Below are positions 39,851-51,900 of a stretch of DNA of 64,000 bases, piece by piece. A model generated the notes under the pieces. That model made no database searches and was not told where the DNA came from. It saw only the letters and a list, made by a program, of their open reading frames with translations. Made by a program: the position numbers and the translations under genes. The DNA comes from Bicyclus anynana (taxonomy: Eukaryota > Arthropoda > Insecta > Lepidoptera > Nymphalidae), in assembly GCF_947172395.1 (NCBI RefSeq), contig NC_069094.1, forward strand, positions 10,716,292 to 10,780,291. Direction: 5' to 3'. Within the stretch, counting starts at the first letter, position 1. The number at the start of each line of letters is the position of its first letter.

Positions 39851-42800
39851 ATGGCAGAGTTAGCCGCGTTGCTACAAACGGACATACCCGAGGGCCGTAA
39901 TCACCTCACCGACAGTCATACAAACCTCGAAAGAGTGGCGGAGTACTGCGAAGCGAATTACTTCCAATCCGAAAACAAACGTCTCGCTCTAGAAAGTACT
40001 AAGAACTACACCACACAATCTCTGGCTAGTGTTGCTTACCAAATCAACACGCTCGCATACAACTTCCTTCAATTATTGGAGCTCCAGACTATGCAGTTGG
40101 CCGAAATGGAAGGCCAGATGAATCATATCGCTCAAACAGTATCCATTCACAAGGAGAAAGTGGCCAGAAGGGAGATTGGTGTGTTAACTGCCAACAAGGT
40201 CACTAATAGACAATATAAAATCATAGCGCCGGCTAATCCTGAGAAGCCTATAAAATATGTTAGAAAGAGCATTGATTACTCGGGTGAGTTGTTATTCTTC
40301 ATTTATCACCTACCATATTCCTTTTACAAGGGGCCTGCTTTCCCAATCAATTGGTGTGACTTCGAACACCAGTTTCCCCTAATAGCTTTGCCTCATGGTA
40401 TTTTATTATTTTATTAGGACATTTTTATTTATAATATCATATTTCTAATACTTAGCTAACATATATTTTTTCCAAATTCATCAATATATCATATCTTATA
40501 AGGTATAAGGCCACACCCTGATGCCATATAGGCTCATAATGAACTATACCTTTAAATATGAAAAATATTGCCCTTTCTTTCCAAATAAGAGACCTGTCTT
40601 AGGAGTGGATGTATAACAGCAGCTAGTTATCAAATCTTAGACCTATGCTCCTGATTTTTTCTCAAACTGAGATTTGAGCCAGCCCCTTAAAAGTTCAAAA
40701 TTAGCCTATATTAAAAAAACAGCTCACTACAGAGCTATGCCTCCCTCCTGATAGGAGAGGGATACAGATCTTAGAACCAGCACACTGCTACAGTGATAAT
40801 GTTCAATTCGTTAACAACCACTATTAGATGTTAATGACTTTATTAAATGATTATTTAATAATAAATTATTTATAGCCTTAGATGACATTGGCCATGGTGC
40901 TCGCTGGAACAGCGGCAGCACAGGCACGCCGCGCGGTCGCCGCTCGGGCTCCGCCCCGGGCGCAGCGCCCCTGCCAGCGCCCACCACCAAGCCGCCCACA
41001 CCACCCGCGGTGGTGAGATCCTCATCATCTGCAGCAAACACTGGCACTCTTGGACGGGGCACCCTTGGTAAGACTGATAACTTATTAATGTCTTGAGGAA
41101 TGATTAAAGGCCTGTCCAAACCTCAGAATACAGATAACTTCACTTACCGTTGAAATTACTCTTTTTGGTGTAATTTCACGAACAAGCAATTTGTCACTCT
41201 GTGTGTGCCATATTGTGTGATAAAGTGCACAATGTGTGCTTTATAATGACGACTAAACGTGGCTTTTGGTGTTTTCGTGACTCCACAAGTCACGCTGTAA
41301 GGCTGTCTCTCGCGATTGCCGCGTGTTGCTGACACTGGCCTTGCTATGTTTGGATACACCTTTATAATAATCAAATTCAACTTTCAACATTCAAATACAT
41401 TTAAGCTTGTTGATTTGCTGTCATTTTGGGCTAAGGACTCAGTGCAAGATGAAGCATCAAAGGGAGGAACAAGTCTCAAATTGTTCTTCAGTTGAAGTTG
41501 CAATGTGAAGCCGAAGAAAGAAATTCATCTTGATGTGATTGTAGGCAAGTCGTCGCGCGAGTACCGCACGCCGCCGGCCGTGGCGCCGCCGCAGGTGCCG
41601 TCGCACTACGCGCCCAACTACCCGCGCCGCCCGCCCGGCTACTCCACGCTGCCGGTCGCTCAACCGCAGGTAACAAGTTTATTTTATGCCTTATTTTACT
41701 GTATTAAGTCAATGTGAATATTTTCTATAATATATTTGCGTTTGCTATTCCAAATAATTAACAGATGACGGTATTGATTCTTTATGCCAAATCTTAGACC
41801 ATTACTCAAGCATGACATGACGTGACTAGTGTACCTGTAGCCTAGTGGCACATCGATTCTCGATCGATGTGCCACTAGGCTACAGATTCGATCTTGTACA
41901 AAGACAGAGCATTCCCGACCTGTGGAACAGATTTCCATAACAAGCCAAAGGGAGAGCTGCTGACAGGGAATCTGCAGCAAAATAGCTCTCAAAGAAATCA
42001 TTAAATGATATGATGATATCAGATAAATGAATGGCTTATTGCCTATGAGCAGATCGCCATGTCGCAGAAATTACATATAAAAAAAAAAAAAAATTTACTA
42101 CCTCATTGGTCCAATGATTAGCCTGAAGGTGTAGGATCTCAAGAGCATGGTTGCAGTGGGTATTGTGTTGCTACACACAAGGCCTTTTGTTTAATTAATG
42201 TTTGTTTTCAGGTTGGAATGGTGCATCCGAATCAGCATCAGTCCCCATCCAACTATTCTCAACAAGATCTGCATTCCAGTATGCCACGTGAGTTACAATA
42301 ATATTTAGGATTTTGATTCTTATTTATCATCATAGCTACCAGAAGAAAAATTACATTTTCCGCTTGCATCCAGTAACAGCTAAACATAGAAACCAAATTA
42401 CCTGACAGTCCAGTTAACTTTGCTTGTACCAAAGCTTGAAAAGATGGTAAACTCTTGACACATATGACTATAGCTTGACAACTACGTTCGTAGCACTCCC
42501 GATGGTTCGCGCGGGCCGGGGGGCGGACGATGAATGAAAAGCCCACGACTGATGCACCTCACTTTCCCGCACGCACGATTTGACACCCGCGCAGTCTTTC
42601 CCCCCGTCGCCCTCATATCATGGGAGTGTCATCAACGAACTATAATATATACAGCTTCTCCCGCTGGGGAAGATAGCTTCTAACTGCCAACTTTTAAATT
42701 TGATGACAATAATAGACCAAAAAGAAAAAAGAAGAACCTCTAATACGAAAATACGTATACATAAAAGGTGACCATGTTTAAGTAGGACTGATTGACTTGG

Positions 42801-45707
42801 CTCTCATTTCATCATGGCTCATCATGAAGCCACAGGAACCTATAAAATCTTCCAATTTTTAACCGACTGCAAAAAGGAGGAGGTTCTCAATTCGGTTGGT
42901 ATTTTTTTTTTTTATAGTATACAAGATTCCAAGAAAGCTCAGTAATAAATTTAAGGTATAAATAAAGCTTTATTCATTACAGCCCCACCTTCACCATTGA
43001 TTGGATCAGATGGAGAACACAGCCAGCATTCTATGAGCCTGCCGGGGCATGTAAGTTGATATTTTGGTCATTGGTTTACTTCTTTCGTATAATTAAATAA
43101 ATAAGACTTATTACATGTACATGTTTAAAAAAAAATAAGTATCTATCACAGAAATTGTTCTAAAAAGGCTTTTCTGCAAATATCTTAACTAATTGAGATC
43201 TATAAAAAAATGAAAAATAGACCTCAAAAATGTTGCTATTACATTCCAAATTTTTTGTACTCAAAATTAGTGGTAAGTTGCAAGGATAACCTGAAGGTCA
43301 ACCGTTTTACTATAGGATATTAATAATTACGTTTTACGTAGATTTTTTTTTCAAGTTCGTAGAACAAAAAAAAAGAACCCATAAAAATTCGAAAAAAAAA
43401 ATATTTTTGGTACCTATTCATTAAGATAGAGCAGAACAAGTTGCTTGAAAAATCTCAAAATTAGACACTTAAGCTTTAAAATCCTGTTTTTTAAAATACC
43501 ATTTTGACCATCTTTAAGGGAAATACAGCCATCTGAAAAACCTTAAACGTTTTAGAATTTAAACTATCGTGAGTTTAAACCTCAGACCAATTAACTTAAA
43601 TCATAGAAGGACCTGTATCACAGTCATAGTCACGAACAAAATTGTCTGTCATTTTCTGAGGAAAACAAGTTTAAATTTGGTATATATCTTATACTAAACT
43701 AGAAGTTTTTGCCCGTTTTTTTACACAATTCAATTACACAGAAAGGTATTTTTACGGAGCTCTTTAACCGACGAACAAGATTACAACTATTTAACATCGA
43801 TTCTATAGATACAGTTTTTATAATCGCATTAGATAGTTGATCATATACTTTGACAGAAAAGTAACGTCTAGCGAGGCAGGTCCTATACAATAGTTTAAAC
43901 CGATTTTAAACTATCGGGCATACTCCGACCTAATATCACGTGAGTTTTAGCCGTGTTTCATAACCAATTAACCTTAAAAATCACAAAAAATTGGGAATTT
44001 TTTTGATCGCTTGATCTGTTCCACTAGATTATATTTTTGATTTGATATATTTGTGTTGCAGCGCGCGTCGTCTTCATCGGCAGGTGGTTCAGGGGGCTCC
44101 GGTGGAGGCTCGGGCGGAGGCTCCGCACGCGGGGGCTCCGTGTCGCCACCGCTGCCGCCGCCGCCGCTCGACGACGAGCTCGCAGAGTCCTTCGGACGAC
44201 ACCACATGCAGGTACACATCGTCATCATATAAACAAAAAAAAAAATACGGTCGAATTGAGAAACCGCCTCCTTTTTTTGAAGTCGGTTAAAAAGGTAAAC
44301 ATGGCTGAGTTTGTTGTGGTCTCTTCTCGGACCAAGGCGCATTTGGAACTGTAGTGTTTGTGTATATATACACCGGTAGTGGGAGAAAGCGGGCTTTAGC
44401 TTGTTGGGTTGCTCCCTACCGATGGTTAAAAAAACTCGTCGATTATGGGTTGTTAATAATGATGATGAGTAGTAACAAAATAAAAAACACCAATATTTGA
44501 TATTTAATAAGAAATTAAATAACACTTGTCTCAAACAGTGAAAAAGAAACATCGTGAGGAAACCTGCATACCTGAGAACTTTCTTAATTCTCTACGTGTG
44601 TGAAGTCTGCCAATTAGCATTGGGCCATTGGACTATTGGCCTAACCCTCTCATTCTGAAAGGAGACTCCTGCTCAACAGTGAGCCAAACATGTTTGCCAA
44701 TGATGAAAAAGAACTAGTAGAAGTCAATAGTTAACTGGTATGAGGCAGCTGTTCCAGGGTAAGCTGGGCGGGCAGTACACCAACGCAGTCCCTGCCATTG
44801 TGCCCGATGAAGAGGACCTGCCCGGATGGGTGCCCAAGAATTACATTGAGAAAGGTATGTGAAAAAATTCAATACTCTGTCTTAGTCACGTCATGTCATT
44901 TTAGTTTTTAAATATGTTTTTGACTATACGAACCAAACGGAGCGTTTGACAAAAATATTAGATAACAATTAGTTTGATGTTTAGTACATCACGTGTGTTT
45001 GTGATGTCACAAAATGGACGACAGCGTTTTTGACGTTTGGAAAATTTAAAAAATAAATGATTTTTAAATTAAGTTTTTTTAAGAAATTCTTAACTTTTAT
45101 TAATTGATATCGATATATTAATAAAAGAATATTACACAAAAATAATATTGCTTATATTAAATTTGATATGAGTCAATTACCCTATTCAATAATCAGTCCT
45201 GTGGCAAAGTGGCACGTCGTTTCTCTTTCTACAAACGCTAACGCTTCGAAAATTAAACATTTAGATGTTTAGTTTTAATAACGAAATATTTGTGTATTTT
45301 AGAATTTAAACTATTGTGAGTGTTATTCATACTAATTGATTATAAAACACGGCTAAAACTCACGTGATACGACGTCGGAGTACGCCCGAATTGCCGCGGC
45401 AGGATCCAAACAAAAGAGTTTGGATCGTGGTGGAGGTACTCAACAACGTGCAAGGTGTAATCCCTAATGTTCTTCTGCCGCGCTCGAGTAACTGCAAAAA
45501 TTCCCTCTTGGGCTCCCCTTCTATATGGTGTGTTATGTTCCAGTGGTGGCGATATACGACTACTACGCGGACAAGGAGGACGAGCTGTCGTTCCAGGAGA
45601 GCGCCGTCATCTACGTGCTGAAGAAGAACGACGACGGCTGGTGGGAGGGCGTCATGGACGGCGTCACCGGCCTCTTCCCCGGGAACTACGTCGAGCCGTG
45701 CGTCTGA
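39851..45707 (+). CDS. Abi: Abl interactor (Abi), WAVE complex subunit, eight coding exons
   Basis: Exons 39851-40283, 40876-41067, 41545-41669, 42212-42287, 42983-43050, 44062-44211, 44758-44854 and 45544-45707 give 1305 nt (434 aa) with matching phases and GT/AG borders. The N-terminus carries the WAVE-binding and homeodomain-homologous region (residues 1 to about 165: 'MAELAALLQTDIPEGRN', 'LEMQ'-like helices, 'KVARREIGVLTANK'). A Pro/Ser/Gly-rich middle follows (residues 166-350, poly-Pro in exon 6). The C-terminal SH3 domain is at about 380-432 ('VVAIYDYYADKEDELSF', 'DDGWWEGV', 'GLFPGNYVE'). It acts at the membrane cytoskeleton, coupling Rac/WAVE to Arp2/3 and recruiting Abl. The upstream ATG at 39815 lies in intron sequence, so I start at 39851. 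Small extra exons in the 1-kb intron after exon 5 are possible. Confidence 0.94.
41835..41885. repeat. Perfect 23-bp hairpin in Abi intron 3
   Basis: The arms 41835-41857 (ctgtagcctagtggcacatc...) and 41863-41885 are exact reverse complements with a 5-base loop. The sequence matches the tips of the family M MITE, so it looks like two ends with the middle deleted. Confidence 0.88.
42485..42645 (-). mobile_element. MITE related to the element at 23028 (inverted)
   Basis: 'cactcccgatggttcgcgcg' at the left and 'atatcatgggagtgtcatca' at the right are the inverted equivalents of the ends at 23028. It lies in Abi intron 4. Confidence 0.75.
43555..43975 (+). repeat. Interspersed repeat in Abi intron 5
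   Basis: 43615-43900 matches the minus strand of about 20000-20290 (for example 'gcccgttttttacacaattc' and 'acggagctctttaaccgacg'). The outer parts ('aatttaaactatcgtgagt' and 'tcacgtgagttttagccgtg') recur at 45299-45375 in intron 7, suggesting a nested insertion into another repeat. Confidence 0.65.
44525..44700 (+). repeat. Family A SINE, 5'-truncated, near Abi exon 7
   Basis: 'catcgtgaggaaacctgcat' through 'ctcattctgaaaggagactc' to 'gtgagccaaacatg'. It ends about 58 bp before the exon at 44758. Confidence 0.75.
45195..45270 (+). repeat. Family M MITE end in Abi intron 7
   Basis: 'cctgtggcaaagtggcacgt' followed by 'ctctttctacaaacgctaac' matches one arm of 16010-16211. Confidence 0.65.
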
Positions 45708-45725
45708 GCGCGCTGGTGAATACTA

Positions 45726-46200
45726 GCAGGCGCCACTATGCGCAAGTTCATTATGAACAGTGAATATTAACAGGCGCCACTTTTCGCAAGTTCATTATGA
45801 ACAGTGAATAAAAGCATGCGCCACTTTGCGCAAGTACATTATGAACATTGAATACTAACAGACGCCATATTGTGCAAGTTCAATGTGAAATTTAATACTA
45901 GCAGGCGCCATATTGCGCGTGTTCATTGTGAATTTTAATACTAGCAGGCGCCACTTTACGAAAGCTCATTATGATTATTTATGATTATTGACTATCAGGC
46001 GCACTTTGCGCAATTTAATTTTGAAAATTGTATACTTACAGGCGCCACTTTGAGCAAGTTCATTATGAACATTTAATAACGATAAGCGCCACATTGCGCA
46101 AGTTCATTATGAAATTGTAATATACACAGGCTCCACTTTATTATAAAATTTAAATACAAGCAGGCGCCACTTTGCGCAAGTTCATTATGAATAAAGATTA
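45726..46200 (+). repeat. Eleven-copy minisatellite after the Abi stop codon
   Basis: A unit of roughly 40-48 bp with the core 'caggcgccactttgcgcaag' and then 'ttcattatgaa' begins near 45728, 45770, 45816, 45861, 45903, 45946, 45995, 46040, 46085, 46129 and 46161. Copies are diverged. It begins about 20 bp after the Abi stop, so it is probably transcribed as 3' UTR. A possible polyadenylation signal aataaa occurs at about 45805 within it. Confidence 0.88.
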
Positions 46201-47100
46201 ATTAATTTGTATTGCTACCGCATTCGAGTAAAAAAAGGATTACTATTATTCTTTATATATAGTAAAAGCCTATTATTATAGGATTTTACTATTTATTCTT
46301 TATTATGCTATAAGTATAACTATAAATCTTGAATCACTCGTATTCGTACTCGTGGCGTAGTTTAATTTACAAGATTATGTTAATATTTCGATTAGGAAAC
46401 CGAATGTATATTTCGTTTATAGGTAGGAATAGAACTAAAAAAAACTACTCGCTTTAGAGTTCTAATATAATAGAAGTTTGTATTACTTTGAGTAAAATGT
46501 ACTATGAATAACAGATTATTTTTACTATTTTCCGGAAAAACCTGACGTGGCACTATAAATTCGTCGAATTTCGTAGATTTTTAAGGAAAAATAGCAAAAT
46601 GTTGCTATTCATTAATTAGAATTTTAAAATATCAATATACGAAAGTTACGATAGTGACAAAATAATAGTATCTAAGCACGCATTTTTTTACATATTTTAT
46701 CATAATGAAAATGTAGGATAGTGTTTATTTGCAGGCTTGTTTTATAGCAGTTAAGGAATTTAATATTAGTATAAATAATTAAATATACCTATAATATACA
46801 TTCCTGTTATATGAACAAAACAGGTGATTTATACCTACCACAAATAAGGCATTCACGATATATTAATTTTTACTTTTATCTATTGAATGTACGTCATATA
46901 CTGTATTTTAACAATTTATGTATTTCTTTGTAATATTTATACTATTATGGTACTAATATTTTTAATTTTTTATTTAAACTTCAATCAAACCAATAATCAT
47001 GTAATAATATTAAATTGTATCAATCTTATTTGTTGTTTTATTTATAACGATCAATTGATTCTAAAACACTCCTAAAATTATAATGTACTCATACATTGGG
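46201..47100. other. AT-rich DNA, likely Abi 3' flank
   Basis: No exons or repeats I can name. Very AT-rich with several aataaa-like sites. Confidence 0.5.
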
Positions 47101-47104
47101 CGAG

Positions 47105-47235
47105 GTGCCACTCCCATGATATGCGGGCGACGGGGGGAAAGGACTGCGCAGGTGTGAAGCGCTGGGCATCGCTACCCCCCACCCAGACCGCGCGGACCAT
47201 CGGGAGTGTTACGAACTAATTTGCCAAGCTATAGT
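47105..47235 (+). mobile_element. MITE, third copy of the 23028 family
   Basis: 'cactcccatgatatgcgggc' and 'ccatcgggagtgttacgaac' mark the ends. The inside is GC-rich. Confidence 0.75.
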
Positions 47236-47429
47236 ATTGGTGGTACACCCCCTCGGAACAACCTTACCATACCATAGATTCACGAGTTCAACCTAGATTG
47301 TTATTGTAGAAGCGTGGTGGGTATTATCTCCGAATTTCATCTCAGATAAGGTGGCCTAGACTTGGAGTAGAGTAAAGGCCATTAAAAATAGTTTGAATCA
47401 ACAATGAAGATGAAGACAAGTAATCAATA

Positions 47430-47830
47430 ACTGCATCGTCATTCATCATCATTATCAGCTGATGGACATCCACTGCATGAACTTCCAAACACCACATTCT
47501 CGAGCCGCCAGCATCCATGCAACCCGCTTGATGTCTTCGGTCCACCTAGTGGGGGGTCGACAAACACTGCGTTTGCTGGTGCATGGTCGCCATTTCGGCA
47601 CCTTGGAACACACGCCCATCGGCTCTTCGAACTAAACGCCCCACCCATTGCCACTTCAGCTTTGCTGTCAGTGATTTTGATTTTTCTGCGGATATCCCAA
47701 TTTCTGATTTGATCAAGCATAGCTCGCTCTCGCGACCGATACGTAAGTGCATTAAATAAAGCTGACGATTTATGTCCACAAATGATCCCACATTTATAAA
47801 GACAGTAGTTTCAGATCCCAATGCCATCAA
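47430..47830 (-). mobile_element. RTE-type LINE 3' end, inverted and decayed
   Basis: The minus strand encodes 'AKLKWQWVGRLVRRADGR' and earlier conserved pieces with several frameshifts. The end is marked by catcatcattatcagctgat in the plus sense. Confidence 0.8.
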
Positions 47831-47935
47831 ATATTAGTATAAATAGTATAGAGAACTCTATAAAATATTAGTGAAAATTATTACTAACAGAAATTGGTTA
47901 AATGTAACTTTTCGAATAAGAACAATATCTTTATA

Positions 47936-48112
47936 TACTGGGTGCTCGGTAGTATTACCCATAAGTCCACTTATACATCTCCGAACTGCGTAACTATTTT
48001 TTTTAACTAAAAAAAAATTGAATGTTTTTATACAAAGTAATTTAGAATACAAGTACAATTACAATTATTAATAATTCCTAGAGTTGTGGAAAATACTCCC
48101 GAGCACCCTGTA
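47936..48112. mobile_element. MITE with 'gggtgctcgg' ends (family Y)
   Basis: The left 'ctgggtgctcggtagtat' and right 'atactcccgagcaccctg' ends are inverted repeats with TA on each outer side. Related elements are at 51152-51706 and about 54790-54987. Confidence 0.75.
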
Positions 48113-48201
48113 GAAGCAAAATAAAACACTTGACAATTTTCACATGTTTATTACTATTGCTTTTACCAATAAGAGCGCGCACACACGACCAACTTATCTA
48201 T

Positions 48202-48362
48202 TTAACACGTTCACTGCGGGACGAGGTCAATTGACCTCGTAGGTACCTATCACGTCTTCAAGAGGTACGAGGTCGATGGACCTCGTATCACACCACTGAT
48301 TGTTTTAGTACGAGGTCAAAAAACCTCGTACAGAAAAATCAGTGCTGCAGCGAACGCGTTAA
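48202..48362. mobile_element. piggyBac-like MITE flanked by TTAA
   Basis: TTAA at 48202-48205 and 48359-48362 flank 'cacgttcactgc' and 'gcagcgaacgcg', which are imperfect inverted ends. TTAA duplication is the piggyBac hallmark. Inside are three short palindromes of the form 'acgaggtc...gacctcgt'. No transposase is present. Confidence 0.8.
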
Positions 48363-48689
48363 GTTTCAGCGCGCGCACCACATCACACAAATAATTGAAT
48401 CACACATTTTCAAGTTTACATTCTCACGCTCACTTATAATAAAGAATATCACCGTAAACTTATTCCAAATTCTAACATACTTTTTATGTAGATTTAATAG
48501 TTAAACATTTTTTTTGACGTCCACATTCATTAACATGAGCATGTTATTACCATAATATACAAATTATTATTTTCAAAAGTATTTTATAAAGATTTCTATC
48601 CAAATTTCTAGTTCCCTATAAGTTGCAACACACGTTTTTGTATATGCAGTTAAGTCTTGTGTTTAGAGCAGACTCGAAGTTACAGATAT

Positions 48690-48842
48690 CATTCATCATT
48701 ATCAGCCCATATTCGGCTCACTGCTGAGCACGAGTCTCCTCTCAGAATGAGAGGGACTAGGCCAATATGGCTTGGCATACTTCACATATTATGTAGAAAA
48801 TTAAGAAAATCCTCAGGTATGCAAGTTTCTTTACGATGTTGA
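48690..48842 (-). repeat. Family A SINE, truncated
   Basis: 'cagcccatattcggctcact' through 'atgcaagtttctttacgatg'. It sits just downstream of the CCAR1 stop codon (48983, minus strand), so it may be in that 3' UTR. Confidence 0.75.
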
Positions 48843-48982
48843 TTTTTCTTTCATACTCATTTAAACTATACTTTATTTTTACTTTTACAAGAAAAATATT
48901 GCTATTTGGGCAGATGACACAAATTTCAATATGTAATTATTTTATTTTTAAAGTAGGTAAGTTTCCAAAATCACATATATTT

Positions 48983-51900
48983 TCATTCCTTATCGTCAAG
49001 ATCCATGTTCTCTGTTGTCATAATGTCTTCTTTAGTTTGAACCAAGTCTGTTAAATTTTCCTCAATTTTTTCAGTTTTCTGGTCTTTAACACTATCATCA
49101 TTAATCTCTGTAACATTTTCGTCACCGCCTTCTGTTTTATCTGTTACCGACAGCTTTATGTCTTTCACATCTTTCTTATCTTCAGGTCTGGAATAGAAAA
49201 AATATTATTATATTTAGAAATTTTGTTTTATATAGTAAAAAAGTAATATTGTGGACTGTAAATTTTAGTGAAGTTATTATGAAACTTTAGAAACAACACA
49301 TTGAAAATGAAAAAAAAATAAACATTTTTGATGTTAAACAGTACACATCGAGTAAGGCTGTAGTAATAACACATAGACAGAACTTACTTCATAGGTCCAT
49401 TGACGACTTCAACAACATCGTCGTCCTCATATTTGATGTTAACCACAGCTTCCACTTTCGATTGGATGCTCTTGAGTGCGGAATGGAATATTTTAGAACT
49501 GGCCTGCAATTAAAAAAAAGAAATTAGTTTATTTGCACTAATTTTGGTCCTAAATTATTATATTTTCGACCAAAATTCCTCAGTGCTTGAAGACGAAAGT
49601 TTTCAATCAGTGCGTGTTGCCAGTGATGACCAACAGATCTGAGATTTGGTCGCTAACTGTTGCTCTCACAAAAAGGCTTAATCACTCAGCGAGTGATGGA
49701 GCAAGCTATGCTTGGAGTTTCTCTGTGTGATCGAATCAGAAATGAGCAGATCCGCAGAAGAACGGATAGAACGGAAGAAAGGCTAGTTACCACCCTACCT
49801 ACAAAGACGTACCGCCAAGCGATTTAGCGTTCCGGTACGATGTCGTGTAGAAACCGAAAGGGGTGTGGATTTTCATCCTGCTGCTAACAAGTTAGCCCGC
49901 TTCCATCTTAGATTACACCATCAGGTGAGATTGCAGTCAAGCTTGTAAAGAATAAAAAAAAAAACGTCCATCGGCTGTTATACTGATCTGATCATGAAGA
50001 AAAACAGCGTACCGTGAGCGACGCGATCTTCGCCCGCGCAGCAGCGAGCGCCGACGACACATCGCTCAGCTGCGACTGCGCGCCGCGCTCCGCATTCTGC
50101 GTGCGCGCCGCGGCCGCGCGCGCCGCCTTGAGCGCGGCGCTCGTGTCGCGCAGCGCCGTCTCGAGCCGCGCGCGCTCGCCCGCCCAGCGCGCCGCGCCCA
50201 GCACTAGCGCGCCCACGTCCACGAGCCGCGACTTGTACATAACTATACCTGTGGCATAGACGTTCATAGACTAATTGATACAATTTTTAAATGGTCTTAA
50301 AATTGATTATTACATTGAAAAAAATTCATCATATTTTTTTGAGACGTGATTATATTATTTTTAAATTAAATATTTATTTGACAATAAGAGGCCATGATTT
50401 TCTATATTTTAATTGTTTCAACGGAGTTTTTGACAAAAATATTAGTTAATAATTTAATTAGACGTTAAGAAAAGTTAACTGTTGGTTTGTCAAAATAACT
50501 TATTCTAAAGGCAAATAAATGTGACAAAATTTTGAATGTGTTTTCTTATTTATTTTTGTGTAAAACTGTTTGTTTGTCAAAATAACTTGTTCTAAGAAAA
50601 ATAGTTACACTTACCACTGTTGCTAACATCTTTAGTTTCCGCAGTACTTTCGCCGTCATCGCTGCCTCTGTTGAATATGGGCAGCAGTTCTCTGTTACCA
50701 GCCGCTATGGTTGCCTCCAGTTCGGCAATCTGCAAATCATTTTTTTTTTTAATAACTGACTTCCAAAAAGGAAAGAGATTCTATGGATCTATGGATGTGT
50801 TTTATGGTAAACTAGCGGACGCCCGTGACTTCGTCCGCGTGGATTTCAGTTTTTCACAAATCCCGCGAGAACCATGCATTTTTCCGGGATGAAAAGTATG
50901 TGTTAATCCAGAGTAAAATCTATTTCCATTCCAAATTTCAGCCAAATCGCTTCAGTAGCCGCAGCGTTAAAGAGGAACAAACATACTTACACACAAACTC
51001 TCGCCTTTATAATATTAGTGTGATTATTCATGGACAAGCAGTCAACCCACCTAATGGTAAGTGAAAAAGCATCTCAATGATTGTAATTTAAAAATAACTG
51101 TAAGCATTAATTTATGATCATGTTTTCCTAATACATATACCAAAAACATATACAGGGTGCTCAGGAGTGTTTCCCATAGCTCTTTAAGGAAAATTGATTA
51201 AAATTTTTACAGAACATGTGTTCTAAAATGAAAATTTTTGGAGTACAAAATTATTATGACCTAGCCAAACTTATTTATACTAATATTATAAAGCCGAAGA
51301 GTTTGTTTGTTTGTTTGTTTAATTGAACGCGCTAATCTCAGGAACTACTGGTCCGATTTAAAAATTCTTTCATTATTAGATAGCTTATTTATCGAGGAAT
51401 TCTATAGGTATTTCTATGGGAATGACAACCACTCGGGTGATACCGCGCTGCGTCAGCTAGTTTATTCATAAATATCAAGAAGTAGCTTACTAGTGTAGTG
51501 CGGAGCGCCAGTTGCAATATCTCGTCGATATCGACAGTCTTACCACTACGATTACGTATTTTAAAATCCAAGGATAGATAAAGGCGTGTGTTACATAGAT
51601 AGTCGTAATTATTTGAATTACTTAGTATGAAAACATAAAAAGTTTTTTTTTTTAATTGTTATGTCAACACCTTAAAGTTATGGGAAAAATTCCCAATGAC
51701 CCCGTAAAATACAAATCTGAAATATTGCAGTTATTAATAAAACAGTAGTAGTGCTTACTTGTGGAGGCATTTCACTGGTCACAATGGTGCCGTCGAGTGG
51801 TAAATCTTGCATGTATTCTTGGGAGCCCGCTGACAAATCTTTGACCGCTTGAATAAGAGTCCTATGAACAAAACACAGTTATTACTTTTTGTATGTATTT

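Noticed and set aside
45726..46200. CRISPR-like direct repeats
   Set aside because: Units are contiguous and diverged with no unique spacers; this is a minisatellite in an insect genome.
50014..50259. Plus-strand Ala/Ser-rich frame
   Set aside because: Shadow of the GC-rich CCAR1 exon 14 on the minus strand.
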